Shown here one piece after another: positions 25,563 through 35,528 of a DNA stretch of 64,000 nt. The stretch's first letter is position 1. Every line of letters starts with the position of its first letter. The stretch is taken from the NCBI RefSeq assembly GCF_008801695.1, contig NZ_VZPF01000005.1:25866-89865 (forward strand), in the 5' to 3' direction. A model generated the notes under the pieces. The model saw nothing but the letters and a program-made list of their open reading frames with translations, was not told the DNA's origin and made no database searches. The position numbers were made by a program, and so were the translations under genes. The stretch comes from Pantoea stewartii subsp. stewartii (lineage in GTDB: Bacteria > Pseudomonadota > Gammaproteobacteria > Enterobacterales > Enterobacteriaceae).

Positions 25563-25597
25563 ACCGCTGGAGAAGTGTTGTTCCCATCCGTTTACGC

Positions 25598-25634
25598 CGT
25601 CTCCTCGCCCGGCCCGGACGAGGAGACGTTGTTT
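25598..25634. terminator. Bidirectional terminator between roxA and pepT
   Basis: CGTCTCCTCG (25598-25607) and CGAGGAGACG (25619-25628) form a 10-bp stem, followed by TTGTTTT on the plus strand. Confidence 0.8.
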
Positions 25635-26863
25635 TAACCTTTCTTCTGACCGGCCAGTTCTGCCAGGCGAACGATGACGTCGACGGACTGCGCCATGATG
25701 TTCAGCGAGGCAAACTCGTGCTTGCCGTGGTAGTTATAGCCCCCGGTAAACAGGTTTGGACAGGGCAATCCTTTCCATGACAGGGACGAACCGTCAGTAC
25801 CGCCGCGAATCGGTTTCACCACCGGCTCGATGCCGCAGTCACGCATCGCCTGTAAGGCCAGATCGATAATATGCGGGAAAGGTTCGACTTTTTCGCGCAT
25901 ATTGCGATAGCTGTTGCTGATCTCTACCGTAATACCACAGCCGGGATGCAGGTCTTTATTGATCTCATCCGCAATTTACTGCAGTGTGCGTTTGCGTTGT
26001 TCAAACGCCTCGGTATCAAAATCACGAATGATGTAGTGCAGCTCAGCGTGCTCAACCGTGCCTTTCATCTGGTGCAGATGAAAGAAGCCCTCATAACCGT
26101 CTGTCCATTCCGGCTTCTCTTTCGCAGGCAACGCTGCACTGAAACGCGTCGCCAGCTCCAGCGCATTGACCATGACATTTTTCGCAGACCCGGGATGAAC
26201 ATTGTTGCCCACGACTTTCACCAGCGCCGAGGCCGCATTGAAGTTTTCGTATTCAAATTCGCCCAGATCGCTGCCGTCGACGGTATAGGCCCAGTCAGCC
26301 GCAAAGCCTTCAACATCGAAATGCGACGTGCCCCGCCCAATCTCTTCGTCTGGGGTAAAGGCAACGCGAATGGCACCGTGCGGAATATCGCCTTCCGCCA
26401 GTCTGGCCATGGCCGTCATGATCTCGGCAATGCCCGCTTTATCATCCGCGCCCAGCAGGGTTTTGCCATCGGTGGTGATCAGGGTGTGACCGATAAGCTT
26501 ATGCAACACGGGGAACATGACCGGTGACAGCACTTCATCACCATTGCCCAACGCGATATCGCCGCCCCGGTAGTTTTCGATGATTTGCGGATTAACATGT
26601 TTCGCGGTGAAATCCGGTGAGGTATCCATGTGCGAAATAAAGCCCACCACCGGCGTTGGCCAGTCCACATTGGCCGGTAGCGTGCCCATCACACAACAGT
26701 GATCGCTCAGGCTGACATCCACAAAACCCATGGCCAGCAGTTCTTCCTGCAACTGGCGGGCCAGTACCCACTGACCTTCGCTGCTGGGCACCTGACGTGC
26801 CTGCGGTTTTGCCTGCGTCTCTACTGCCACATAACGCAAAAAGCGTTCTAATAGTTGCTTCAT
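25634..26863 (-). pseudogene. pepT: pepT (tripeptidase T) with an in-frame ochre codon
   Basis: The full frame of 409 codons matches E. coli PepT, a zinc aminotripeptidase of family M20, but TAA at about 25976-25978 interrupts it after residue 295. In E. coli this position is Glu (RKRKMMEIAKK), so GAA to TAA explains the stop. Metal-site motifs are present ([28 protein letters not shown] before the stop; GGTDGSS and [10 protein letters not shown] after it). The part after the stop carries the final metal ligand, so the truncated product should be inactive. Sequence on either side is undamaged. Confidence 0.88.
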
Positions 26864-27436
26864 ATGCCATCCTTAAAATTTACCGCCGGTCATTATTGAT
26901 AAACCGGCAAGACATTGTGTTGCGTCAAATCATTATCGTTCAGGTTAAGGCTGCCGGGACATATTCCGCACGCCAGACAGCATAAAAAAACGGGTAATCG
27001 CTGGTTTTTGCGGCGGTTAACGCAATCCTGCCCTGCATCACCCAGATTCAGAGCCAAAACCGGGGCGCGTTTTTTTCCGCTATCGCGGCCCTTTTCTTTG
27101 CTGACAGGCTGCCGGGTCAGCAGACAGAAATATTAATAAGGTAAGCACGCACACAGCCGTTTCGGGCTCCTGTAACCTTTGTGATGCGCCCCGGGAAGCA
27201 TCCGGCTGCGCTTAATCATACGGCGGCGGAGTTTAACGCGACTGAGGATGAGAGGAGGCAGGCAACAGCCGCGTGCCGTTCGGAAACCACACGCAGGCCG
27301 TTAACCTGTGCATCAACAGGCGGCCTGACTCCCTGCCGCAGCAGGGCTGCCGTAAACCCTGAGGCCGGCGTGTGGCACGACCGTCTTATTGATGAAAGTG
27401 TTTTCTTTCAGGTGTGCGGTGGCATCACACACAAGA
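26864..27436. other. 573-bp gene-free stretch between pepT and cobB
   Basis: No frame here has homology I recognise or a proper start; the longer ones overlap cobB in antisense. In E. coli potABCD lies at this place, so this may be the scar of a lost operon. A bulged hairpin at 27295-27326 pairs AGGCCG with CGGCCT and CCTGT with ACAGG. The pepT promoter should lie just right of 26863. Confidence 0.6.
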
Positions 27437-28270
27437 TTATTTGTGCAGCCCGTGCAACAGCTTATGTACGAAGGCGGGAACCACTTCACTTGCGAGCCCG
27501 TAGTGACTTTCGGCAAACTCATTGCCCACCTGGCTGGGCTCCAGATTCAGTTCCACCGTATGCGCGCCTTGCAGCTTTGCCTCATGAACAAAGCCCGCCG
27601 CGGGATACACGTGGCATGAGGTGCCGATGGCGATAAACAGATCGGCCTGTTCCAGCGCCTGGTAGATGTCTTCCATACCCAGCGGCATTTCGCCAAACCA
27701 GACGACATGGGGGCGCAGGACAGAGGGAAACTGACAGCAGGTACACCGGTCGTTCTCCGTGACGTCTTCCTGCCAGTCGATCACCTGTCCGCTACTGGCA
27801 CAGCGCACTTTTAACAATTCGCCGTGCATATGCAGCACACGGCTGTTGCCCGCGCGCTCGTGCAAGTTATCGATATTTTGCGTGACAAGGAAAAAGTTGT
27901 CGCCCAGCACCTGTTCCAGTTCTGCCAGCGCCAGATGCGCGGCATTGGGCTGGATCTCGGGCTGCTGAAGCTGCTGACGCCGCGCGTTATAAAAGCGCTG
28001 CACCAGCGCCGGATCACGTCGGAAACCTTCTGGCGTGGCGACATCTTCAACCCGATGCTCTTCCCATAATCCGTCTGCGGCACGAAAGGTCCTGATACCA
28101 GATTCGGCGGATATCCCTGCCCCCGTTAACACGACGATGCGCGGCAACGGGTGCGCCGCCAGTTCGGCCTGACGATCGCGTTCGAAAATACGCTGGCGAA
28201 AGCGCTGATGCACTTTCCTGCGTGTTTTCTTCAGGCGGGCAAGTCGTATACGGCGACGAGGTGTACGCAT
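27437..28270 (-). CDS. cobB: NAD-dependent protein deacylase CobB (sirtuin)
   Basis: A 277-residue sirtuin of the long form, with a basic N-terminal extension of about 38 residues before [33 protein letters not shown] holds the NAD-binding QN and ID, HMHGELL the catalytic histidine, and the zinc cysteines follow (VRCAS, CTCCQFP). It removes acetyl and succinyl groups from lysines. [13 protein letters not shown] has Cys where E. coli has Gly. In E. coli nagK sits between cobB and lolE; here only 121 bases separate them. Confidence 0.95.
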   Translation of the reverse strand: MRTPRRRIRLARLKKTRRKVHQRFRQRIFERDRQAELAAHPLPRIVVLTGAGISAESGIRTFRAADGLWEEHRVEDVATPEGFRRDPALVQRFYNARRQQLQQPEIQPNAAHLALAELEQVLGDNFFLVTQNIDNLHERAGNSRVLHMHGELLKVRCASSGQVIDWQEDVTENDRCTCCQFPSVLRPHVVWFGEMPLGMEDIYQALEQADLFIAIGTSCHVYPAAGFVHEAKLQGAHTVELNLEPSQVGNEFAESHYGLASEVVPAFVHKLLHGLHK

Positions 28271-28391
28271 AAAGTCTCCTGGTGCGGTGAGTAAAACGTC
28301 CGCAGGTCAATCAACAAAGTTTGGGCCAGTTGGCCCGACAATCCAAAGAACAGGGCCGACAGCGCAGCATGAACGGCGCTGTCTGGTACGA

Positions 28392-29636
28392 CTACTGTCC
28401 ACTCAGGACACGCGCCGGATCGATGCGGCTGGCGCGCCGTGCGGGATACCAACTTGCCAGCAGGCTTAGCACAATAGCGGTAATCAGTACTGAAAACACG
28501 TCCAGCCAGTGCAATTCAGACGGCAGGAAGTCGATGAAGTAGATATCGCCGGCTAACAAATGGTGACCGGTCAGCGTTTCAAGACCTTTCATCAGCGATG
28601 TCAGATTCAGCGCCACCAGTACACCGACCACCACGCCGCTCACGCTGCCCAGCAGGCCTGCCAGCAGGCCGTACCAGATAAAAATTGCCCGAATCAGGCC
28701 ATCTTTTGCGCCCAGCGTCCGCAGAACGGCGATATCACTGCTCTTGTCTTTAACGGCCATCACCAGTGTCGACACAATGTTGAAACAGGCGACGCCGATC
28801 ACCAGCACCATGGCCAGGTACATGATGGCGCGAATCATCTGGATATCGCGGTACATATAACCGTAGGTGCCAATCCAGCTTTTGATATACACGTAAGCGT
28901 GCGTCACTTCACCCGCCGCGCGCACCAGTTTGGCCGCCTGGAAGGGATCGTTCATCTTCAGCGCGATGCCGGTCACGCTGTCACCCATATCCAGATACTG
29001 CTGCGCGTCCGCCAGCGGCACCAGAGCCAGGCTGTGATCCAGCATTCCGCTCAGCTGCAAAATACCGCTCACCTGCAGGCGAATACGTTTGGGTTGCAGG
29101 AGCTTATTCTCACCGTCGTTGTTCGGGATCATGATGGTGATCCAGTCGCCCTGCTTCACGTTGAGCGCCTTTGCGATACCACCACCGAGGATGATTTGTT
29201 GTTTCCCTGCCGCAAAGGATGACCAGGCATTGTCGGTGACAAAAGAAGGTAAGGCACTCAGCCGTGGCTCCTGTGCCGGATCCACGCCTTTCACCTGCAA
29301 CGCTTCCATCTTCGCGCCACTTTCAATCAGGCCGGTAAAGTTGACATAGGGCGCGGCAGCCGCGATGCCAGGCACCTGCTCAATCGGCGCGATCAATGAC
29401 TGCCAGCGCTGAAAAGGCTGATTAACGGCTTCGATTTCACCGTGCGGGACCACGGCAAGAATGCGTTTATTCAGCTCACGCTCGAAGCCGTTCATGGCGC
29501 TCAGGCTAATGATCAGCACCGCAACGCCGAGTGCAATGCCCACGGTGGAAATCACCGAGATCAGCGACACCATGCCGCCGCGACGACGGCCACGGCTAAA
29601 ACGCAGCCCCAATAACAGTGATAGCGACGATCCCAT
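28392..29636 (-). CDS. lolE: Lipoprotein-releasing ABC transporter permease LolE
   Basis: A 414-residue inner-membrane protein with four membrane segments: one near the N-terminus ([31 protein letters not shown]) and three in the C-terminal third, framing a large periplasmic domain. LolE with LolC and LolD extracts outer-membrane lipoproteins from the inner membrane and hands them to LolA. The start overlaps the lolD end by one base, in the operon lolC-lolD-lolE. Confidence 0.96.
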   Translation of the reverse strand: MGSSLSLLLGLRFSRGRRRGGMVSLISVISTVGIALGVAVLIISLSAMNGFERELNKRILAVVPHGEIEAVNQPFQRWQSLIAPIEQVPGIAAAAPYVNFTGLIESGAKMEALQVKGVDPAQEPRLSALPSFVTDNAWSSFAAGKQQIILGGGIAKALNVKQGDWITIMIPNNDGENKLLQPKRIRLQVSGILQLSGMLDHSLALVPLADAQQYLDMGDSVTGIALKMNDPFQAAKLVRAAGEVTHAYVYIKSWIGTYGYMYRDIQMIRAIMYLAMVLVIGVACFNIVSTLVMAVKDKSSDIAVLRTLGAKDGLIRAIFIWYGLLAGLLGSVSGVVVGVLVALNLTSLMKGLETLTGHHLLAGDIYFIDFLPSELHWLDVFSVLITAIVLSLLASWYPARRASRIDPARVLSGQ

Positions 29637-30340
29637 CAGACCGCTCCCGCCAGGATAATCTGATCGCTGAGCTGGCCGTCGCGCATTTCCATCTGACGCG
29701 TCATGCGTTTTGCCAGATGCAGATCGTGGGTGACCACCAGAAACGCCGTGCCCTGACGCACATTCAGCTCCCCCAGCAGTTCAAAAATGGTATCCGCATT
29801 GCGGGCATCCAGGTTACCGGTGGGCTCATCAGCCATGACCAGGCGGGGACGATTCACCAGCGCACGGGCAATCGCCACGCGCTGACGCTCACCACCAGAC
29901 AGTTCAGACGGACGATGGGCGGCGCGGTGTTCCAGCCCGACGGCGGCCAGCATTTCCCGCGCGCGTGCCTGGGCTTCGCCTTTAGCGGTTTTGCCAATCA
30001 GCAGCGGCATCGCGACGTTTTCCAGCGCGCTAAAGTCGGGCAGCAGGTGGTGAAACTGGTAGATAAAGCCCAGTTCGCGGTTACGCAGTTCGGCCTTATC
30101 AGAAGAAGACATGCTGTTCAGCGAACGCCCGTCAAACACCACATCGCCCGCAGTGGGCGTATCCAGCCCGCCCAGCAGGTGCAGCAGGGTACTTTTTCCT
30201 GACCCTGAACTGCCGACAATCGCCATCAGTTCACCAGGCTGCACATCAAAATTCACGTTGCGCAGTACGTCGGTCTGTACGCTGCCTTCCTGATAGCGTT
30301 TGCACAGGTCGCGGCACTGCAACAAAGGAGAGTTACTCAT
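29636..30340 (-). CDS. lolD: Lipoprotein-releasing ABC transporter ATPase LolD
   Basis: A 234-residue ATPase. Walker A is [16 protein letters not shown], the signature [19 protein letters not shown], Walker [13 protein letters not shown], and HDLHLAKRM carries the H-loop. The start is set at the ATG at 30340 ([20 protein letters not shown]), which gives the E. coli length; the upstream ATG would add 23 unlikely residues. It overlaps the lolC end by eight bases and powers the LolCE permease. Confidence 0.96.
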   Translation of the reverse strand: MSNSPLLQCRDLCKRYQEGSVQTDVLRNVNFDVQPGELMAIVGSSGSGKSTLLHLLGGLDTPTAGDVVFDGRSLNSMSSSDKAELRNRELGFIYQFHHLLPDFSALENVAMPLLIGKTAKGEAQARAREMLAAVGLEHRAAHRPSELSGGERQRVAIARALVNRPRLVMADEPTGNLDARNADTIFELLGELNVRQGTAFLVVTHDLHLAKRMTRQMEMRDGQLSDQIILAGAV

Positions 30341-31532
30341 AGCGTAAAGCCTCAGCGGGTTGTACGGCGGCAGCGCGCCATGAAGGGTAAAGCGTAGAAA
30401 GCAGCGCACTCACCATTGCGCTGAAAGCGATAGTCACCACCTGCCACAGATTAATATCCACAGGCAGCGCGGCACCGTCCAAAAACAGGCCAATGACCGG
30501 CATCAGGTTATTAAGCTGGCTGGCTAACAGGACGCCAAGCAGCGCCCCGAGCAACGTGCCAATAATCCCGGCACTGGCACCCTGCACCATAAAAACGGCG
30601 ACAATCTGACGGCGGGTTAATCCCTGGGTTTGCAGAATGGCCACTTCACCTTGCTTCTCCATGATCAGCAGGCCCAGCGAGGTGATGATATTGAAGGCCG
30701 CAACGGCAATGATCAGGCTCAGTAGCAGCCCCATCATGTTTTTCTCCATACGCACGGCCTGGAATAAATCCCCTTTGCGTTCGCGCCAGTCTTTCCAGAC
30801 CATGCCCGCGGGCAGAGCCTGTTGGCTCACGCTGTCAACCTCAAGCGGCTTATCCAGCCACAGACGCCAGCCGGTGATGTTGCCCGCGGGATAGCGCATA
30901 ATGCGCGACGCATCCTGCTGGTTAACCAAAATCTGATAGCCATCAACTTCGCTGTTAGCCGCATACGTGCCCGCCACGGTAAACAGGCGCTGGCTCGGCA
31001 CGCGCCCCATGGGCGTGAACTGGCTGACGGACGGCACCATCAGGCGGATCTGATCACCCCGTTTCACGCCCAGCTGCGAGGCCAGTTGTTCGCCCAGGAT
31101 GACGTTATACTGACCGGGCTGTAACACGCTTTGCGGCGTGTTAACGAGAAAAGGCGTCAGGGGATCCTTTTCGTCCGGCTGGATCCCCAGCATCACCCCG
31201 ACTGAGACGTTGTGTGCACTTTGCAGCACCACATTACCGGTGGTCAGCGGCGCGATGCGGTCAACGCCGTTGAGCTTGAGCGCAGAGGCAGGGAATTGCT
31301 GCGGATTGATGCTGCCAGTGTTGCTGGTGATCAGCGCCTGTGGCATCAGGCCCAGGATGTTGCCCTCAAGCTCGCGCTCGAAACCGTTCATCACAGACAG
31401 CACAGTAATCATGGCCAGCACGCCAAGCGTGATACCAATGGTGGAGAGCCAGGAGACAAAGCGACCGAAACGATCCGCTGCTCTTCCGCGCATGTAGCGC
31501 AGACCGATAAATAGCGCGACAGGTTGATACAT
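30333..31532 (-). CDS. lolC: Lipoprotein-releasing ABC transporter permease LolC
   Basis: A 399-residue permease with the same layout as LolE. The periplasmic domain contains the Hook region that recruits LolA in E. coli LolC. Start at [22 protein letters not shown], giving exactly E. coli length; the in-frame Met three codons upstream is less likely. It is the first gene of the lol operon. Confidence 0.96.
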   Translation of the reverse strand: MYQPVALFIGLRYMRGRAADRFGRFVSWLSTIGITLGVLAMITVLSVMNGFERELEGNILGLMPQALITSNTGSINPQQFPASALKLNGVDRIAPLTTGNVVLQSAHNVSVGVMLGIQPDEKDPLTPFLVNTPQSVLQPGQYNVILGEQLASQLGVKRGDQIRLMVPSVSQFTPMGRVPSQRLFTVAGTYAANSEVDGYQILVNQQDASRIMRYPAGNITGWRLWLDKPLEVDSVSQQALPAGMVWKDWRERKGDLFQAVRMEKNMMGLLLSLIIAVAAFNIITSLGLLIMEKQGEVAILQTQGLTRRQIVAVFMVQGASAGIIGTLLGALLGVLLASQLNNLMPVIGLFLDGAALPVDINLWQVVTIAFSAMVSALLSTLYPSWRAAAVQPAEALRYE

Positions 31533-31940
31533 GGTATCCAATGTGCAGTTGCTGGAAAATAAGTAGAGAGGATGATAAAGGAGCTGTGCACTTTATGAAA
31601 CCTCTAACCCTCTGAGTCTGCTGCAAAGTTGTATCAGAATAGGTTAGCAGACGGTTTGATGCACAGGATTAAGCCACAAAGATGATGTTTATCGTACGAT
31701 CATTCACGCCCCACATCGGTATACTTATTCGGGTAAAGCGGTGACGGCTATGACCGTGACTCTGATGTACCCGATTCACTTTCCTGCGAGCCCTGTTCGC
31801 AAAAAAGATTTACACACAGCAACCCTTCTGCATCGCCTGCTTCAGGCGAAGCGGCAGAAAAAATCTGCCGCAGAGGTGATCCCCATGGCGTATTATGGAA
31901 TGATGACGCCTTGGTAAAAATGGAGCAACCTCGAGATCAC
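31533..31940. other. 408-bp intergenic region upstream of lolC and mfd
   Basis: The divergent promoters of lolC and mfd must lie here. Two adjacent hairpins precede mfd: CGCCTG-CTT-CAGGCG (31834-31848) and GCGGCAGA-AAAAA-TCTGCCGC (31851-31871). A 55-codon plus-strand frame (31750-31917) without a clear ribosome site covers both hairpins; I do not call it a gene. E. coli has ycfT in this interval, absent here. Confidence 0.5.
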
Positions 31941-34900
31941 ATGTCCGAACCGACTCGCTATACCCTGCCCGTGAAATCAGGCGACCAACGCCTGCTCGGT
32001 CAGCTGACTGGCGCTGCGCACGCGGTTGAGTGTGCCAGCATCACTGAGCGCCATGCAGGTCCGGTGTTAATGATTACACCCGATACGCAAACCGCTCTGC
32101 GTCTGCTGGACGAGATTCGTCAGTTTACCGATTTACCTGTTACCCACCTTGCGGACTGGGAAACGCTGCCTTATGACAGCTTCTCACCCCACCAGGATAT
32201 TATCTCGGCACGTCTGTCCACCCTGTATCAGTTGCCCACGCTGCAACGCGGCATGCTGATTATGCCGGTCAACACGCTGATGCAGCGTGTTTGTCCTCAC
32301 AGCTACCTGCACGGTCATGCGCTGGTGATGCAGCAGGGCCAGAAACTGTCACGCGACCGCCTGCGCGACCAGCTTGACCAGACCGGCTATCGCCATGTCG
32401 ATCAGGTGATGGAGCACGGCGAGTACGCCACACGCGGCGCCCTGCTCGATCTGTTCCCGATGGGCAGTGATCAGCCCTACCGTATCGATTTTTTTGATGA
32501 CGAGATCGACAGCCTGCGCCTGTTTGATGTCGACAGCCAGCGAACGCTGGAAGCCGTTCCCGCCATTAATTTGCTGCCGGCCCATGAATTTCCCAGCGAT
32601 AAAACAGCCATTGAACTGTTCCGTAGCCGCTGGCGTGAAAACTTTGATGTGCGCCGTGAGGCAGAGCATATTTATCAGCAGGTGAGCAAAGGCACCCTGC
32701 CGACCGGTATTGAATACTGGCAACCGCTGTTCTTCGACCAGCCGTTACCGTCGCTGTTTAGCTATCTGCCTGACAACACGTTGATCGTGAACTGTGGCGA
32801 TCTGGAAGGTAGTGCCGAGCGCTTCTGGCAGGATGCGAATGCGCGTTACGAAAACCGCCGTGTCGATCCCATGCGCCCGCTGCTGGAGCCGACCACGCTG
32901 TGGCTGCGCCCGGATGCCTTAATGGGGGAACTCAAAGCCTGGCCGCGTATCCGTATGACCCATGAGGTGCTGCCGGCCAGGGCCGCCAATACCAACCTGG
33001 GCTATGAATCCCTGCCCGATCTGTCCGTTCAGGCGCAGGCGAAAGCGCCGCTGGATCATTTACGTCAGTTCCTGGAACAGTTTACCGGTGATGTGGTGTT
33101 TTCCGTTGAAAGCGAAGGCCGCCGTGAAAGCCTGCAGGAGTTGCTGGCGCGCATTAAAGTACGGCCGAAACCCATTCGTCATCTGCGCGAGGCCCGGGAG
33201 GCACAGTATGGTCTGATGATCGGTGCCAGCGAGCGGGGCTTTGTGGATACACAGGGGAAGCTGGCTTTCATCTGTGAAAGCGATTTGCTGGGCGAACGCA
33301 TCAGCCGCCGCCGCCAGGATACGCGCCGCACCATTAATCCGGACATCCTGATTCGCAACCTGGCGGAACTGCATCCGGGCCAGCCTGTGGTGCACCTTGA
33401 ACACGGCGTCGGGCGCTACATCGGCCTGACCACGCTGGAAGCCGGCGGCATTCAGGCAGAGTATTTGATGCTCTCCTATGCCAATGACGCCAAGTTGTAC
33501 GTCCCGGTTTCCTCCCTGCATCTTATCAGTCGTTATGCCGGCGGTGCCGACGAAAATGCACCGCTGCATAAACTGGGCAGCGATGCCTGGTCGCGCGCGC
33601 GGCAGAAAGCGGCGGAGAAAGTGCGCGACGTGGCCGCTGAACTGCTGGATATCTATGCTCAGCGTGCCGCTAAGGCCGGGTTTGCCTTCAAACATGACCG
33701 TGAGCAGTATCAACTGTTCTGCGAAAGTTTTCCGTTTGAAACCACACCCGATCAAACCCAGGCCATCAATGCCGTGTTAAGTGACATGTGCCAGCCGCTG
33801 GCCATGGATCGTCTGGTGTGCGGTGATGTGGGCTTTGGTAAAACCGAAGTCGCCATGCGCGCGGCCTTCCTGGCGGTGGAGAACAACAAGCAGGTGGCGG
33901 TGCTGGTTCCCACCACCCTGCTGGCTCAGCAGCATTACGATAATTTCCGTGACCGCTTCGCTAACTGGCCGGTGCGCATCGAAATGCTGTCACGCTTCCG
34001 CAGCGCCAAAGAGCAGAATCAGATTTTGCAGGAGGCCAGCGAAGGCAAAATTGATGTGCTGATTGGCACTCACAAGCTGTTGATGAGCGACATTAAGTGG
34101 CACGATCTGGGCTTACTGATCGTCGATGAAGAACACCGCTTTGGCGTGCGTCATAAAGAGCGCATCAAGGCGATGCGCGCCGATGTGGATATCCTTACGC
34201 TGACCGCCACGCCGATTCCCCGTACGCTGAATATGGCCATGAGCGGGATGCGCGACCTGTCCATCATCGCCACGCCACCCGCGCGTCGTCTGGCGGTAAA
34301 AACCTTTGTACGGGAATACGACGACTTAGTGATTCGCGAAGCCATTTTGCGTGAAATTTTGCGCGGTGGTCAGGTCTATTACCTGTATAACGATGTCGAA
34401 AATATCGAGAAAGCCTCGCAGCGGCTGGCGGAACTGGTGCCGGAAGCGCGCATTGCCATTGGTCACGGACAGATGCGCGAACGCGATCTGGAACGGGTGA
34501 TGAATGACTTCCATCATCAGCGTTTCAATGTTCTGGTATGTACCACCATCATCGAAACCGGCATTGATATTCCGACGGCGAATACCATCATTATTGAACG
34601 GGCCGATCACTTCGGGCTGGCACAGCTACATCAGTTGCGTGGTCGCGTGGGCCGGTCGCACCATCAGGCTTATGCCTGGCTGCTGACCCCACATCCCAAA
34701 GCCATGACGACCGACGCGCAAAAACGTCTGGAAGCCATCGCCTCCCTGGAAGATCTGGGGGCAGGCTTTGCGCTGGCTACGCACGATCTCGAAATTCGGG
34801 GTGCCGGTGAACTGCTGGGTGAAGAGCAAAGTGGTCAGATGGAAACCCTGGGCTTCTCGCTGTACATGGAACTGCTGGAAAATGCGGTCGATGCATTGAA

Positions 34901-35390
34901 AGCCGGTCGCGAGCCTTCGCTGGAAGATCTCACCAGTAACCAGACCGAAGTGGAACTGCGCATGCCTGCCCTGCTGCCAGAAGACTTTATTCCGGACGTG
35001 AATACCCGTTTATCGCTGTATAAACGCGTAGCCAGTGCCGAAACGGAAGAGGAGTTGCAGGAGCTGAAGGTGGAAATGATCGATCGCTTCGGTCTGTTAC
35101 CCGATCCGGCGCGTAATCTGCTGGACATCGCCGTGCTGCGCATGAAAGCGCGAGTGGTGGGCGTGCGCAAAATTGAAGCCAGCGACAAAGGCGGTTATTT
35201 TGATTTTGCTCCGCATAACAGTGTCGATCCGGCCTGGCTGATTGGTCTGCTGCAGAAAGATGCAAAGCAGTGGAAACTGGAAGGTCCGACACGGTTACGC
35301 TTTACCCGTGAGCTGACGGAACGAAAGGTGCGCATGGACTGGGTGCAGTCATTTATGAACCAGTTACTGGAAAATCAGGTCGCGTCTTAA
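31941..35390 (+). CDS. mfd: Transcription-repair coupling factor Mfd
   Basis: A 1149-residue translocase. The N-terminal UvrB-like region (LADWETLPYDSFSPHQDIIS) recruits UvrA; the RNA-polymerase-interacting domain lies at about 480-550 (VVHLEHGVGRYIGLTTLEAGG). Walker A GDVGFGKTEVAMRAAF, DEEH box LLIVDEEHRFGV, and the RecG-like motor motifs (TATPIPRTLNMAMSGMRDLS, HQLRGRVGRSHHQAYAWLL) are intact. It removes stalled RNA polymerase and promotes repair of the template strand. The start is chosen at MSEPTRYTLPVKSGDQRLL, matching E. coli; the ten upstream residues are probably untranslated. Confidence 0.97.
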   Translation: MSEPTRYTLPVKSGDQRLLGQLTGAAHAVECASITERHAGPVLMITPDTQTALRLLDEIRQFTDLPVTHLADWETLPYDSFSPHQDIISARLSTLYQLPTLQRGMLIMPVNTLMQRVCPHSYLHGHALVMQQGQKLSRDRLRDQLDQTGYRHVDQVMEHGEYATRGALLDLFPMGSDQPYRIDFFDDEIDSLRLFDVDSQRTLEAVPAINLLPAHEFPSDKTAIELFRSRWRENFDVRREAEHIYQQVSKGTLPTGIEYWQPLFFDQPLPSLFSYLPDNTLIVNCGDLEGSAERFWQDANARYENRRVDPMRPLLEPTTLWLRPDALMGELKAWPRIRMTHEVLPARAANTNLGYESLPDLSVQAQAKAPLDHLRQFLEQFTGDVVFSVESEGRRESLQELLARIKVRPKPIRHLREAREAQYGLMIGASERGFVDTQGKLAFICESDLLGERISRRRQDTRRTINPDILIRNLAELHPGQPVVHLEHGVGRYIGLTTLEAGGIQAEYLMLSYANDAKLYVPVSSLHLISRYAGGADENAPLHKLGSDAWSRARQKAAEKVRDVAAELLDIYAQRAAKAGFAFKHDREQYQLFCESFPFETTPDQTQAINAVLSDMCQPLAMDRLVCGDVGFGKTEVAMRAAFLAVENNKQVAVLVPTTLLAQQHYDNFRDRFANWPVRIEMLSRFRSAKEQNQILQEASEGKIDVLIGTHKLLMSDIKWHDLGLLIVDEEHRFGVRHKERIKAMRADVDILTLTATPIPRTLNMAMSGMRDLSIIATPPARRLAVKTFVREYDDLVIREAILREILRGGQVYYLYNDVENIEKASQRLAELVPEARIAIGHGQMRERDLERVMNDFHHQRFNVLVCTTIIETGIDIPTANTIIIERADHFGLAQLHQLRGRVGRSHHQAYAWLLTPHPKAMTTDAQKRLEAIASLEDLGAGFALATHDLEIRGAGELLGEEQSGQMETLGFSLYMELLENAVDALKAGREPSLEDLTSNQTEVELRMPALLPEDFIPDVNTRLSLYKRVASAETEEELQELKVEMIDRFGLLPDPARNLLDIAVLRMKARVVGVRKIEASDKGGYFDFAPHNSVDPAWLIGLLQKDAKQWKLEGPTRLRFTRELTERKVRMDWVQSFMNQLLENQVAS

Positions 35391-35424
35391 CCTCGCTCAT
35401 CGTTTTGCTTCATTGTGCTGACAA

Positions 35425-35447
35425 GCCGCCTTACGGCGGCTTTTTTT
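35425..35447 (+). terminator. Intrinsic terminator of mfd
   Basis: GCCGCC-TTAC-GGCGGC followed by TTTTTTT, 35 bases after the mfd stop. Confidence 0.93.
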
Positions 35448-35528
35448 ATGGTTGGCTGAGAAGTGCGTTTCATGCGCCTGTTTCCGCCGCCACGCTTTTC
35501 ATCAGGAGCGTGCATTCATGCCGTGGTG

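Noticed and set aside
27150..27210. REP-like palindrome near GCCGGATGCTTCCCGG
   Set aside because: Only the first eight bases resemble a REP unit; the mirrored half is missing.
27181..27636. 151-codon frame between pepT and cobB
   Set aside because: Its second half is antisense to cobB and its first half lacks any motif; high GC alone gives long frames here.
28560..29222. 220-codon plus-strand frame inside lolE
   Set aside because: Pure antisense shadow; lolE is full length and conserved.
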